Shown one piece after another: positions 27,206 to 34,630 of a stretch of DNA of 45,308 nt. The notes below the pieces were generated by a model. That model made no database searches. It was not told the DNA's origin and worked only from the letters and a program-made list of their open reading frames with translations. Positions within the stretch are counted from its first letter, which is position 1. The number at the start of each line of letters is the position of its first letter. Location of the stretch: the NCBI GenBank assembly GCA_947165145.1, contig CAMUZG010000019.1, forward strand, positions 1-45,308. The letters are read 5' to 3'. The stretch is from an uncultured Selenomonadales bacterium. GTDB taxonomy: Bacteria; Bacillota; Negativicutes; Selenomonadales; Selenomonadaceae. Both the position numbers and the translations under genes were made by a program.

Positions 27206-27239
27206 CCAATTCCTAATTCCTAATTCCAAATTCCTAATT
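27206..27239. repeat. heptad repeat, single arm (copy 6)
   Basis: Units of ATTCCTA/ATTCCAA fill the tagO-wecB gap completely. On the minus strand the array supplies the tagO stop codon (AATTAG) and the purine-rich stretch before the wecB ATG. Confidence 0.85.
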
Positions 27240-28274
27240 GTTAGCAGGTCGGGCAATGCCCAATTTTTTTACGCCGTAAACTATCGCGACAACGACAATA
27301 AACAAAATCAGCGCGGCTGTCTGATAACTGACCGCCGTCAACGCAATCGCACTCAAGCCGAGCAACGCGCTTATCACGTACATCAAAAGAACCGCCTGCC
27401 GTTGCGTGAAACCGACGTTCAAAAGCCTGTGGTGCAGATGACCTTTGTCGGGCTTGAAGATTGGAACGCCGCCGCGCAATCTGCGTACAATGGCAAATGT
27501 CGTGTCGAGAATCGGCAGACCCAGCGCGAAAATCGGAACGACCAATGCGATTGCCACAACGGATTTAACTGCGCCCGTCACCGAAATTCCCGCGATCATG
27601 AAGCCGAGGAACATACTGCCCGTATCGCCCATGAAAATTTTCGCGGGGTGAAAGTTGTAGCGCAGGAAACCGACTGCCGCACCAGCCAAAGCCGCCGTCA
27701 GCACAGCGACCAAAACAAAATTCTGCTCAAGCGCGATAAGTAAGATTGTGACCGACGCGATTGCCGCAACGCCCGCCGCCAGTCCGTCAAGCCCGTCGAT
27801 TAGGTTAACGGTGTTCGTCAAGCCGACGAGCCAAAACAACGTCGCGGGAATTGCAATTTGTTCAAGGTAAATGTAGTCGCCGAAAGGATCCGTCACGAAG
27901 TCAATCCGCACGCCGAAGCCGAACACTAAGACCATCGCCGCGAAGATTTGTCCGAGAAGTTTCAATTTGGCGGGAAGATTTTTGTAGTCGTCGACGAGTC
28001 CAATCCCAACGATTATACTGCCTGAAACCAACAGTCCGACTGTTTCGCGGAACTGTTCGCCGTCAAGCCCGAACTTCAGCGCGACGAAGATTATCGCCGC
28101 CATGAAGCCCGCGTATATTCCAAGTCCACCGATTCGCGGGATCGGTTTCTTATGAACCTTTCGAGCGTTGGGTGCGTCCATTGCGCCTGTTTTTTCTGCC
28201 AACAAAATTACCGCCGGCATCACGAACAGAGACACGAGCAACGCGACTGCAAACGCCCAAAAATACAGCGACAT
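27234..28274 (-). CDS. tagO: undecaprenyl-phosphate GlcNAc-1-phosphate transferase
   Basis: Integral membrane enzyme that starts glycan synthesis by moving GlcNAc-1-phosphate from UDP-GlcNAc to undecaprenyl phosphate. About 346 residues with roughly ten membrane helices. Motifs are HKKPIPRIGGLGIYAGF, GLVDDYKNLPAKLKLLGQ with the DD pair, TNTVNLIDGLDGLAAG, FMGDTGSMFLG and the cytoplasmic HLHHRLLNVGF. TagO and WecA are the same family; in a diderm the product would prime an O-antigen or enterobacterial-common-antigen-like chain. The ATG is preceded by GGTGA. It heads the tagO-wecB unit and diverges from rph. Confidence 0.93.
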   Translation of the reverse strand: MSLYFWAFAVALLVSLFVMPAVILLAEKTGAMDAPNARKVHKKPIPRIGGLGIYAGFMAAIIFVALKFGLDGEQFRETVGLLVSGSIIVGIGLVDDYKNLPAKLKLLGQIFAAMVLVFGFGVRIDFVTDPFGDYIYLEQIAIPATLFWLVGLTNTVNLIDGLDGLAAGVAAIASVTILLIALEQNFVLVAVLTAALAGAAVGFLRYNFHPAKIFMGDTGSMFLGFMIAGISVTGAVKSVVAIALVVPIFALGLPILDTTFAIVRRLRGGVPIFKPDKGHLHHRLLNVGFTQRQAVLLMYVISALLGLSAIALTAVSYQTAALILFIVVVAIVYGVKKLGIARPANN

Positions 28275-28433
28275 TCAATTCACCGTCCCAGTAAAAATTT
28301 CTGCAAAGAATTCTACAACAGCGGCTATAACTCGTCAATCGCGCGCAACAAAATTTTCCTTGAACATTGCGGCAACACAGTTTTTTGTGTACAATGTATC
28401 AGCTGTTCGTTTGAATTCGGGAGGGGTGAGAGC

Positions 28434-29174
28434 TTGAGACAAGATAAGCGGCAATTCAATCAAATTCGTGAAGTCTATTTGCAACGACGCGTACAAAAAT
28501 TTCCTGCTGGCTCGGCGATAATCGAACTCGGCAACACAAAAGTTCTCTGCGCGGCGACAATCGAAGACAAAGTTCCATTCTTCTTGAAAGGCACGGGCAG
28601 CGGTTGGCTCACGGCGGAATATTCCATGTTGCCTGGCTCGTCGCCCGAAAGAATTCCTCGCGAACGTTCAAACAAAATCAGCGGCAGGTCAGCGGAAATT
28701 CAGCGGCTTATCGGTCGTTCCTTGCGTGCAGTGACTGATTTAACTGCGCTCGGTGAACGAACCATTACGATTGATTGCGACGTGATTCAAGCTGACGGCG
28801 GCACGCGTACTGCGTCGATAACGGGAGCTTTTGTCGCGTTGGTCGAGGCGTGCGAAACGATTTACACAGTCGGCGGCGTCTTCCCCGTCAAAGATTTTGT
28901 CGCGGCAATTTCGGCGGGCATTTCGCAGGACGGCGACTGTCTGCTTGATTTGTGCTACGCGGAAGATTCGACTGCTGCCGCCGATTGTAACGTCGTGATG
29001 ACGGGCGCGGGCGAACTCGTCGAAGTTCAAATCTCCGCCGAGAAAAAATCCTTCACGCGTGCGCAACTCAATGACATTTTGGATTTGGCGGCTTGCGGTA
29101 TTGACGAATTGATTTCCCTGCAAAAAGACGCTCTCGGCAGAGAATTAGTCTGGCGCGTCGGTCGTATCGGTTGA
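28434..29174 (+). CDS. rph: ribonuclease PH
   Basis: Phosphorolytic 3'-5' exoribonuclease that trims tRNA 3' ends. About 246 residues, normal length. Motifs are KVLCAATIEDKVPFFLKGTG, TAEYSMLPGSSPERIPRERS, SGRSAEIQRLIGRSLRAV, TITIDCDVIQADGGTRTASI and DLCYAEDSTAAADCNVVMTG. The start is TTG at 28434, five bases after GGGAGGGGTGA; the long in-frame extension from 28152 overlaps tagO antisense. TTGCGG (28367-28372) and TACAAT (28390-28395), 17 apart, form a likely promoter. It is the first of three co-directional genes with rdgB and a phosphodiesterase. Confidence 0.96.
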   Translation: MRQDKRQFNQIREVYLQRRVQKFPAGSAIIELGNTKVLCAATIEDKVPFFLKGTGSGWLTAEYSMLPGSSPERIPRERSNKISGRSAEIQRLIGRSLRAVTDLTALGERTITIDCDVIQADGGTRTASITGAFVALVEACETIYTVGGVFPVKDFVAAISAGISQDGDCLLDLCYAEDSTAAADCNVVMTGAGELVEVQISAEKKSFTRAQLNDILDLAACGIDELISLQKDALGRELVWRVGRIG

Positions 29175-29229
29175 AATTTTTAATACCCGCCAAAGTTTTT
29201 AAAACGATTTGCTTGACGGAGGATTATCC

Positions 29230-29832
29230 ATGAAAAAAATTGTGCTCGCGTCGAAGAACATCGACAAAGTTAAAGAAATGCGCCGTGTCCTCGGAAGTCT
29301 GCCGCTTGAAATTTTGTCGCTCGCCGATTTTGACGATATGCCCGACGCTGTGGAAGACGGTTTGACTTTTGAGGAGAACGCGTTAATCAAAGCCAGATTT
29401 TTCGCCGCACGCACCAAACTCGCTTGCCTTGCTGACGATTCTGGGCTTGAGGTCGATGCTCTCAACGGGTTGCCTGGCGTCTACTCCGCGCGTTTTGCAG
29501 GCTATCACGCTGACGACTCAACCAACAATCAAAAGCTCCTCGACGAACTCAATCTGCGCGGCGTCACCGAATCTCCTGCGGCTTATCGTTGCGCGTTGGC
29601 ATTCGTCGACACGGACGGCACCGAAATTATCACGGACGGCAAAATCAGCGGCACGATTAAACTTGTCGCTAAAGGCAACGGCGGTTTCGGCTACGACCCC
29701 TACTTTTACATCGACGCCGACAGAACTATGGCTCAACTTTCCGTTGACGAAAAAAATCTAATCAGCCACCGTGGTGCGGCTCTTAAGGAGATGGTTTTAA
29801 AGCTGAATGAAAAGGTTCTTCAATTTCTTTAA
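29230..29832 (+). CDS. rdgB: XTP/dITP diphosphatase (RdgB/HAM1)
   Basis: Hydrolyses non-canonical purine nucleoside triphosphates (XTP, dITP) and so keeps them out of nucleic acids. About 200 residues. Motifs are LASKNIDKVKEMRRVL, LTFEENALIKARFFAA, LADDSGLEVDALNGLPGVYS, GGFGYDPYFYID and SHRGAALKEM. The start is ATG at 29230 with GGAGG upstream; a TTG at 29209 would place that motif inside the coding region. rph-rdgB adjacency is common in Firmicutes and supports both calls. Confidence 0.96.
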   Translation: MKKIVLASKNIDKVKEMRRVLGSLPLEILSLADFDDMPDAVEDGLTFEENALIKARFFAARTKLACLADDSGLEVDALNGLPGVYSARFAGYHADDSTNNQKLLDELNLRGVTESPAAYRCALAFVDTDGTEIITDGKISGTIKLVAKGNGGFGYDPYFYIDADRTMAQLSVDEKNLISHRGAALKEMVLKLNEKVLQFL

Positions 29833-29860
29833 GTCTATTCAACGACGAAAGGGGGAAGTC

Positions 29861-30373
29861 GTGCTTTTTAAAAGCGCGGCACCTGCCGTGAAGATTGGAC
29901 TAATCAGCGACACTCACGGGAATTGGGCTTCGATTGACCAAGCAGTGAGTATCGCGCAAAACATGGACATGTGGCTGCACATGGGCGACTGCACGCCCGA
30001 CGCAGAATACTTGCAATTATTGGTTGACGTTCCGGTTTACGGCGTGGCGGGCAATTGCGATTGGCCGACTGGCAACATTTTATACGAGCGAATCATTGAC
30101 GCCGCAGACCACAGAATTTTTATCACGCACGGACACAATTACGGCGTGCGCTACACTCAAGAATACATCATGGAGGCGGCAGAGTCCCAGAACGCTGACA
30201 TTGCAGTTTACGGGCATACGCACATCGTAGAATATCTCATGGGTCCGCCGATAATTTTAAATCCTGGTAGCGCATCACGTCCCCGCGACGATACTCGCGG
30301 CTCGTTTATGACAATGGAGCTTGAAAAGGACGCTGATCCGCGAATCACCGTCGTACGCATGAGACTTAACTGA
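29861..30373 (+). CDS. YfcE/MJ0936-family metallophosphoesterase
   Basis: Small calcineurin-like phosphodiesterase of about 170 residues with a dinuclear metal site: ISDTHGN, HMGDCTPDAEYL, GVAGNCDWP, ITHGHNYGVRY and YGHTHIVEY. It ends in the usual ILNPGSASRPRD strand. Physiological substrate unknown. I chose GTG at 29861 with AAAGGGGGAAG just upstream. ATG at 29807 overlaps rdgB by 26 bases and is too far from any ribosome binding site. It is the third gene of the rph-rdgB operon and is followed by a perfect-stem terminator. Confidence 0.88.
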   Translation: MLFKSAAPAVKIGLISDTHGNWASIDQAVSIAQNMDMWLHMGDCTPDAEYLQLLVDVPVYGVAGNCDWPTGNILYERIIDAADHRIFITHGHNYGVRYTQEYIMEAAESQNADIAVYGHTHIVEYLMGPPIILNPGSASRPRDDTRGSFMTMELEKDADPRITVVRMRLN

Positions 30374-30383
30374 ATTCATACAT

Positions 30384-30421
30384 AAAAAAATTCCCGTGAT
30401 GAATTTCACGGGATATTTTTT
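30384..30421. terminator. bidirectional terminator between phosphoesterase and cupin genes
   Basis: The perfect eight-pair stem TCCCGTGA/TCACGGGA has a six-base loop, with A7 on one side and T6 on the other. It serves the rightward rph operon and the leftward glycan operon. Confidence 0.92.
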
Positions 30422-30433
30422 GCAACTGTCAGT

Positions 30434-30778
30434 TCATTTCGTGCTGATGATGAGCGCGATGAAGATTAAATCGTCGTCGCCGCTGTTTTCGATACCGTGT
30501 GTGTCGCCGTCCGCGCAGAAAGTCGTATCACCCGCCTTGACGGTATAAGTTTTGTCGTTGTCGGTGTAAGTCGCTGTGCCCTGCAAGATGTGATAAGTTT
30601 CGTTGTTGCCGACGTGTTGATGAACGCCGAGCGACGCTCCGACGGGAATTCTGACACGGGCGAACATTTGGCATTTGCCGACCATTTCATTTTGCGTCAG
30701 CAGGTGCGTGATGAAAATTTCGCCTTTGCCGCCGGCTTTGTTTTTCGCTGAAACTGTATTCTGCTCAATAATCGGCAT
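30434..30778 (-). CDS. small cupin-domain protein
   Basis: About 114 residues, a single cupin_2 barrel. Metal-binding residues are visible in GVHQHVGNNETYHILQGTA (two His and a Glu) and in CADGDTHGIEN (third His). Such proteins may be isomerases, dioxygenases or sensors. It is the last gene of the leftward glycan operon, 30 bases after wbqC, with AAAGGAG before its ATG. It is too short and lacks the features expected of the sugar 3,4-ketoisomerase FdtA, so a role in sugar synthesis is only a possibility. Membership in the operon rather than its own unit is inferred from spacing and the shared terminator. Confidence 0.8.
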   Translation of the reverse strand: MPIIEQNTVSAKNKAGGKGEIFITHLLTQNEMVGKCQMFARVRIPVGASLGVHQHVGNNETYHILQGTATYTDNDKTYTVKAGDTTFCADGDTHGIENSGDDDLIFIALIISTK

Positions 30779-30808
30779 GTCAATCTCTCCTTTGGTAGGG
30801 AATAGAGG

Positions 30809-31519
30809 TTATATTTTTTTTGAGTCTTCGCGCCAACCCCAGATATAATACGGAGCCTCGTCGCCCACGTTGAACAACAAATCCAATATGGAGACGTAAT
30901 GGGTAACAAATAGCCCCCCCTGTTGCTCGTATTCGGGATAGCCAGCATAATCTTTCCAAACAAGTTCAATCCCTGCGTCGGCATAGTCCTCGGCGATTAT
31001 GTAATCCTTAGCCGAAGGTCCTGATAAATACAAATCTGCCTGCGCGGTTTTAACGAGACTTAAAAGCTTTTCGTGCTTGACGCCGTGAGTTGCATAGTCG
31101 CGACTGTCTGAAAACTTTGTCGTGATACCGAGAAAGTCCCGCGATATGTGCTCAATCAAGAATCTGTTCAGCTCGTAGAGATAAGCCCAAGTTTTTTCAA
31201 GGTAGACAAATGATAGAAACTCCTCATAACGTTTCCAGAAAGGAGCCTTGTGATAAGCCATTTCTAAGGTTTTGAAGTGTTTCTTCTGCCATGAGGAATC
31301 TTTCATTTGTACTTCAACTATTAAACGATGTTCATTAGTCCCAACTGGAATAGTCAACCATTTTTCACCCTGAGCTGTGAGAATCTTATTGCGGTTGCGC
31401 CAATCATTTTTAGTATATTGTAAATCGTCATGGAAGATGAATTCGTTCACGTCGTGAATAATGTCGAAGTAGCCCTTCCACGGTATGTAGTTCGATTGTA
31501 TTGCTGCAACTTTTTTCAT
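30809..31519 (-). CDS. WbqC-family protein
   Basis: About 236 residues. Family signature at the start (AAIQSNYIPWKGYFDIIHDV), then FIFHDDLQYTKNDWRNRNKI, WLTIPVGTNEHR, and a C-terminal SILDLLFNVGDEA. WbqC proteins occur in O-antigen and amino-sugar clusters and have been suggested to act in acylation or modification of 4-amino sugars; the biochemical step is not settled. It lies 17 bases after the PglD-like gene. A run of seven Gs on the coding strand (30914-30920) falls in codons for QQGGLF near residue 200; one base gained or lost would replace the C-terminus. Low G+C relative to the flanking chromosome. Confidence 0.85.
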   Translation of the reverse strand: MKKVAAIQSNYIPWKGYFDIIHDVNEFIFHDDLQYTKNDWRNRNKILTAQGEKWLTIPVGTNEHRLIVEVQMKDSSWQKKHFKTLEMAYHKAPFWKRYEEFLSFVYLEKTWAYLYELNRFLIEHISRDFLGITTKFSDSRDYATHGVKHEKLLSLVKTAQADLYLSGPSAKDYIIAEDYADAGIELVWKDYAGYPEYEQQGGLFVTHYVSILDLLFNVGDEAPYYIWGWREDSKKI

Positions 31520-31536
31520 AAATCAACCTCTCCAAC

Positions 31537-32208
31537 TTAATGTGCGGTGAATACTCGCATAACAAGTTCGCTGTTCTTAACGCAGACAGATTTGGTCGGC
31601 ATATAACAAAGCCCCTCTTCGGGCGTACTGTGGCTCAGATAACAAGCCGCTCCCACGAAAGTTTTATTGTGAAGAGTTATGCTATTTTTCAAAGTGCTGT
31701 TCAGTCCGACGAAGCAACAATCACCAATCTTAATATTACCGCCCGTGATATTGGCCGCAAAAAAATTAAAACTGCCAATCGCGGAGTGGTGCCCCAAGCT
31801 TGCAGAGTCAAAGATATTGCAATCGCCCATGCTACTACTGTACTCAATCAGCGACCTGCAAAGGAAAATATTTCCCGTGCCGATTTTTTCTGCATGGATT
31901 ATAGCGTGAGTTGATATAAAGCTTTCGATGTCCCAGCCGTCGTCGCGGAGTCTGTAGAAAATCTGTTTGCGATTCTCATTCATGTTTTTGTAGCCGATAC
32001 AAATAATAATAGCCGTGTCGCTTAAGAAACTTTCCTTTGCCTCCGAATAACGATAAACTTTCCGTCCCGCAAAAGTTTCTTCCTTGTAATAAGCGTCGTC
32101 AATGACAAAACCTTTAACGACAAAAGGCTTGACGCTCTCCCCGCAGTCAATGTAGTAAGCGATTCGCTCGGACAACTCACTTATGCCGAACAACAAAACT
32201 TCTTTCAA
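31537..32208 (-). CDS. PglD-like sugar acyltransferase (left-handed beta-helix)
   Basis: About 223 residues. The N-terminal Rossmann-like part (KEVLLFGISELSERIAYYID) is followed from about residue 100 by hexapeptide-repeat coils (HAIIHAEKIGTGNIFLCRSL, GNIKIGDCCFVGLNS). HHSAIG within the helix supplies the likely catalytic histidine. PglD-type enzymes acylate a UDP- or dTDP-4-amino sugar. The ATG overlaps the stop of the acyl carrier protein gene by four bases (ATGA), so the two are translationally coupled. This suggests that the acyl donor may be an acyl-ACP rather than acetyl-CoA (inference). The protein ends VFTAH without a long C-terminal helix. Confidence 0.82.
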   Translation of the reverse strand: MKEVLLFGISELSERIAYYIDCGESVKPFVVKGFVIDDAYYKEETFAGRKVYRYSEAKESFLSDTAIIICIGYKNMNENRKQIFYRLRDDGWDIESFISTHAIIHAEKIGTGNIFLCRSLIEYSSSMGDCNIFDSASLGHHSAIGSFNFFAANITGGNIKIGDCCFVGLNSTLKNSITLHNKTFVGAACYLSHSTPEEGLCYMPTKSVCVKNSELVMRVFTAH

Positions 32209-32462
32209 TGCGATTCCCCCTTAGCGTCGTGTTTCTGCAGGAGTGCAATGATTTTGTTAAGTGTACTCAAATCCTCAATGCCTACGCTATCTATGATGCC
32301 GACGTGAAAATAATCGCCGATAGCTAACAGCAAATTGATAGTATCCATAGAGTCGACGCCCTGCGCAGACAAATCCTTATCGGGATCGAGTTTATCCAAA
32401 TCAAGTTCCAGTGTCGTATTTTTCATTGCTTCCTTAAATTCGCTAATGTAATCGATTGCCAT
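32205..32462 (-). CDS. acyl carrier protein, pathway-specific
   Basis: 85 residues, one four-helix acyl carrier domain. The phosphopantetheine serine lies in DLSAQGVDSMDTINLLLAIG; the usual DSL motif reads DSM. It lies between a KAS III-like gene (four bases) and a PglD-like acyltransferase (overlap), with GAGGAGG before its ATG. Position and divergence from housekeeping AcpP mark it as dedicated to this operon. It would carry the acyl chain made by the ketosynthase. Confidence 0.9.
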   Translation of the reverse strand: MAIDYISEFKEAMKNTTLELDLDKLDPDKDLSAQGVDSMDTINLLLAIGDYFHVGIIDSVGIEDLSTLNKIIALLQKHDAKGESH

Positions 32463-32466
32463 AAAA

Positions 32467-32611
32467 TTACCTCCTCAAAATTGGCATGGCGGCAAGTGAT
32501 AGACCGACGCCACAGCCCCATAAAAAAATACACTTGTCTTTACGCTCGGAAGATTGGCAGAGACGATACCGACAAACCGACGCCGAATCCGCATAGGAAA
32601 ATGCATTTGTA
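32467..32611 (-). repeat. tandem duplication of the ketosynthase C-terminal coding segment
   Basis: Copy A (32540-32611) and copy B (32467-32538) are each 72 bases and encode related 23-residue ends plus a stop codon. They are separated by one base, so the period is 73 and copy B is out of register with copy A. The two differ at many third positions but keep KCIFL-G-GVGLS and PI in protein. Confidence 0.8.
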
Positions 32612-33471
32612 TCCATATGGGGGGGGCATAATGCTTGTAACAATATTGGTATAGAAGAAGATACCGTGTTGCCGTATTCCTGCGCCATAAAGGGCACTTT
32701 CTCTGGCGGGAGCTTGAGATGATGAGCCAAATTCTTTACAACGTATAAGCTTGCTTGGTGGAATAAGAATCTATCGATATCATCAGCCGATAGGTTATTT
32801 TTTTCCAGGCATTTCCGTATCACGGCAACACCGTCGCGCATGACAAAGTTAAAAATCTTCCGCCCGTCCATGAACAAGGGCGCGTTGTCTTTCTTAATCA
32901 AAGCTGAGGCGTCGGAACCTTTGGTTAGATATTGAGGCTTACCAAGTTTCCAAGCTCCGTCGGGTGTCAAAAGCGTCACTGTAGCGGCGTCACCGAAGAT
33001 AAGGTCAGTATTTTTATCTTCGGGCGAAACAATTTTAGAATACGGGTCGCACGTGAATAATAAGCCAGTTTCCAAACCGTTACCTTCCATGAAATGACGC
33101 ACCACGTCTAAAGAATAAATATAACCCGAACAACCCAAGTTTAAATCGAATGTCGAGCACTGCGGAGACAAATTCAGCTTGCCGTGAAGAATTGCGGAAG
33201 TATGCGGCAGTTGATATTCGCCGTTTTGAGTACATACACAAAGAAAATCTACGAGACTTAAATCGAAGTCAGGAATCCTTTGTTTAAGATTTTCCAAAGC
33301 TCGCAAGCAAAGTTCAACGGTATTTTCATCGCTCGCCATACGCGCCAACGAAACGAAGCCAACTTTATCCCTAACAAAAGTCGCGTCCACAGGCTGACTA
33401 TTATAGCTTTTGTTAATGTTGTCGACACGTTCGCTCGGAATGTAAACGCCAATATCCTTAATTCCAATCAA
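32467..33471 (-). CDS. 3-oxoacyl-ACP synthase III-like (KAS III), with slippery C tract
   Basis: Thiolase-fold condensing enzyme, 334 residues as read here. The Cys-His-Asn catalytic triad is visible: C114 in LNLGCSGYIYSL, H238 in FLFHQASLYV, N268 in YGNTVSSSIPIL. It would condense a starter acyl-CoA with malonyl-ACP. At codons 282-285 the coding strand has eight Cs (32619-32626). In the present frame the next 25 codons are non-homologous (HMDTNAFSYADS onward), and then KCIFLWGCGVGLSLAAMPIL restores a normal family ending. With nine Cs the frame would instead give YKCIFLCGFGVGLSVSSLPI and stop at 32540 (310 residues). The start is TTG at 33471, with GGTGAG inside the aminotransferase stop region. 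Confidence 0.85.
   Translation of the reverse strand: MIGIKDIGVYIPSERVDNINKSYNSQPVDATFVRDKVGFVSLARMASDENTVELCLRALENLKQRIPDFDLSLVDFLCVCTQNGEYQLPHTSAILHGKLNLSPQCSTFDLNLGCSGYIYSLDVVRHFMEGNGLETGLLFTCDPYSKIVSPEDKNTDLIFGDAATVTLLTPDGAWKLGKPQYLTKGSDASALIKKDNAPLFMDGRKIFNFVMRDGVAVIRKCLEKNNLSADDIDRFLFHQASLYVVKNLAHHLKLPPEKVPFMAQEYGNTVSSSIPILLQALCPPHMDTNAFSYADSASVCRYRLCQSSERKDKCIFLWGCGVGLSLAAMPILRR
32619..32626 (-). repeat. C8 homopolymer in the ketosynthase gene
   Basis: Eight Cs in a row on the coding strand (eight Gs on the plus strand). Its length sets which of the two downstream C-terminal copies is read. Confidence 0.85.
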
Positions 33472-33476
33472 TCATC

Positions 33477-34607
33477 TCACCACCCGAAAAATTTTTTCAC
33501 GGTGTCGATTACGTACTCCAAATCTTTTTGCGTCAAACCGTAATGGAGCGGAAGTCGAACGAGTCGCTCGCTTTCTGAAGTAGTATATGTGTCGTCACCT
33601 TGGAATCGACAATATTTTTTGCCCGCCGGTGCGGAGTGTAGCGGAACATAATGAAAAACGCAACCGATATTCTTTTCACGCATGTAAGCGATAAATTTCG
33701 TGCGTTCCTCCAAATTTTTCAGTTTAATCCAAAACATGTGACCGTTGTGTTTACATTCGGGAGGGACGACCGGAATTTCAATGAAATTTTCTTTCGCCAA
33801 CGGTTTAAAAGCGTCGTAATATTTTTGCCACGTTGCAAGGCGATTGTCGTTAATTTTATCAGCTTGTTGAAGTTGCGCCCAAAGATAAGCCGCATTGAGT
33901 TCGCTTGGCAGATAACTATCTCCGACATCAACCCACGTGTATTTATCGATTTGCCCGCGAAAAAATTTTGAACGATTAGTGCCCTTTTCGCGCAGAATCT
34001 CGGCACGCTCGTTATAATCGGGGTCATTTATCACAAGTGCGCCGCCTTCACCCATCGAATAATTTTTTGTCTCGTGGAAAGAGTAGCAACCGAAATCGCC
34101 GATAGTTCCGCAAGCTTTGCCTTTATAAGTACTCATAACAGCCTGCGCGGCGTCCTCAATAATCTTGAGTTTGTGACGCTTTGCAATGGCGATAATGGCA
34201 TCCATTTCGCAAGCAACTCCGGCATAGTGAACGACGGCAATAGCTTTTGTGCGTTCGGTTATAGCAGCCTCAATCTTCTGCTCGTCAATGTTCATTGTGT
34301 CGGGACGAATGTCAACAAATACAGGAACGCCACCGCCTACGATAATGGAAGTTGCGGTACTGGAAAAAGTATAACTCGGCAAAATGACCTCGTCACCCGC
34401 TTTAAACTTACAGAGCAACATCGCCATATCAAGCGCACTCGTTCCGCTGGTCGTCAACAAAACTTTTTGAGCCGAGAATTTATTTTCAAGCCACGCATTA
34501 CATTTTTTCGTAAACGTACCGTCGCCGCTGATTTTATGGCTTTTGACTGCCTGCTCAACATATTCCAACTCGTCACCTACAAAGGGCGGAACATTAAAAG
34601 CAACCAT
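33477..34607 (-). CDS. wecE: dTDP-4-amino-4,6-dideoxygalactose transaminase (WecE/RffA type)
   Basis: PLP-dependent sugar aminotransferase of the DegT/DnrJ/EryC1 family, about 376 residues. From memory it follows E. coli WecE closely: VAFNVPPFVGDELEYVEQAV, GDGTFTKKCNAWLE, LLTTSGTSALDMAMLL, RPDTMNIDEQKIEAAIT, VVHYAGVACEMD, the PLP lysine in SFHETKNYSMGEGGALV, and EKGTNRSKFFRGQIDKYTWV. The expected product is dTDP-4-amino-4,6-dideoxy-D-galactose. The start is ATG at 34607 with AAAGGA nine bases upstream; GTG at 34613 is too close to that site. It is the second gene of the operon. No dTDP-glucose synthase or dehydratase (rmlA/rmlB) lies in the window. Confidence 0.92.
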   Translation of the reverse strand: MVAFNVPPFVGDELEYVEQAVKSHKISGDGTFTKKCNAWLENKFSAQKVLLTTSGTSALDMAMLLCKFKAGDEVILPSYTFSSTATSIIVGGGVPVFVDIRPDTMNIDEQKIEAAITERTKAIAVVHYAGVACEMDAIIAIAKRHKLKIIEDAAQAVMSTYKGKACGTIGDFGCYSFHETKNYSMGEGGALVINDPDYNERAEILREKGTNRSKFFRGQIDKYTWVDVGDSYLPSELNAAYLWAQLQQADKINDNRLATWQKYYDAFKPLAKENFIEIPVVPPECKHNGHMFWIKLKNLEERTKFIAYMREKNIGCVFHYVPLHSAPAGKKYCRFQGDDTYTTSESERLVRLPLHYGLTQKDLEYVIDTVKKFFGW

Positions 34608-34630
34608 AAGCACGAATCCTTTCCAGAGCT

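Noticed and set aside
30434-30778. Cupin as sugar 3,4-ketoisomerase (FdtA type)
   Set aside because: The protein is shorter than that family and shows a generic cupin_2 metal site. The WecE product does not need this isomerase.
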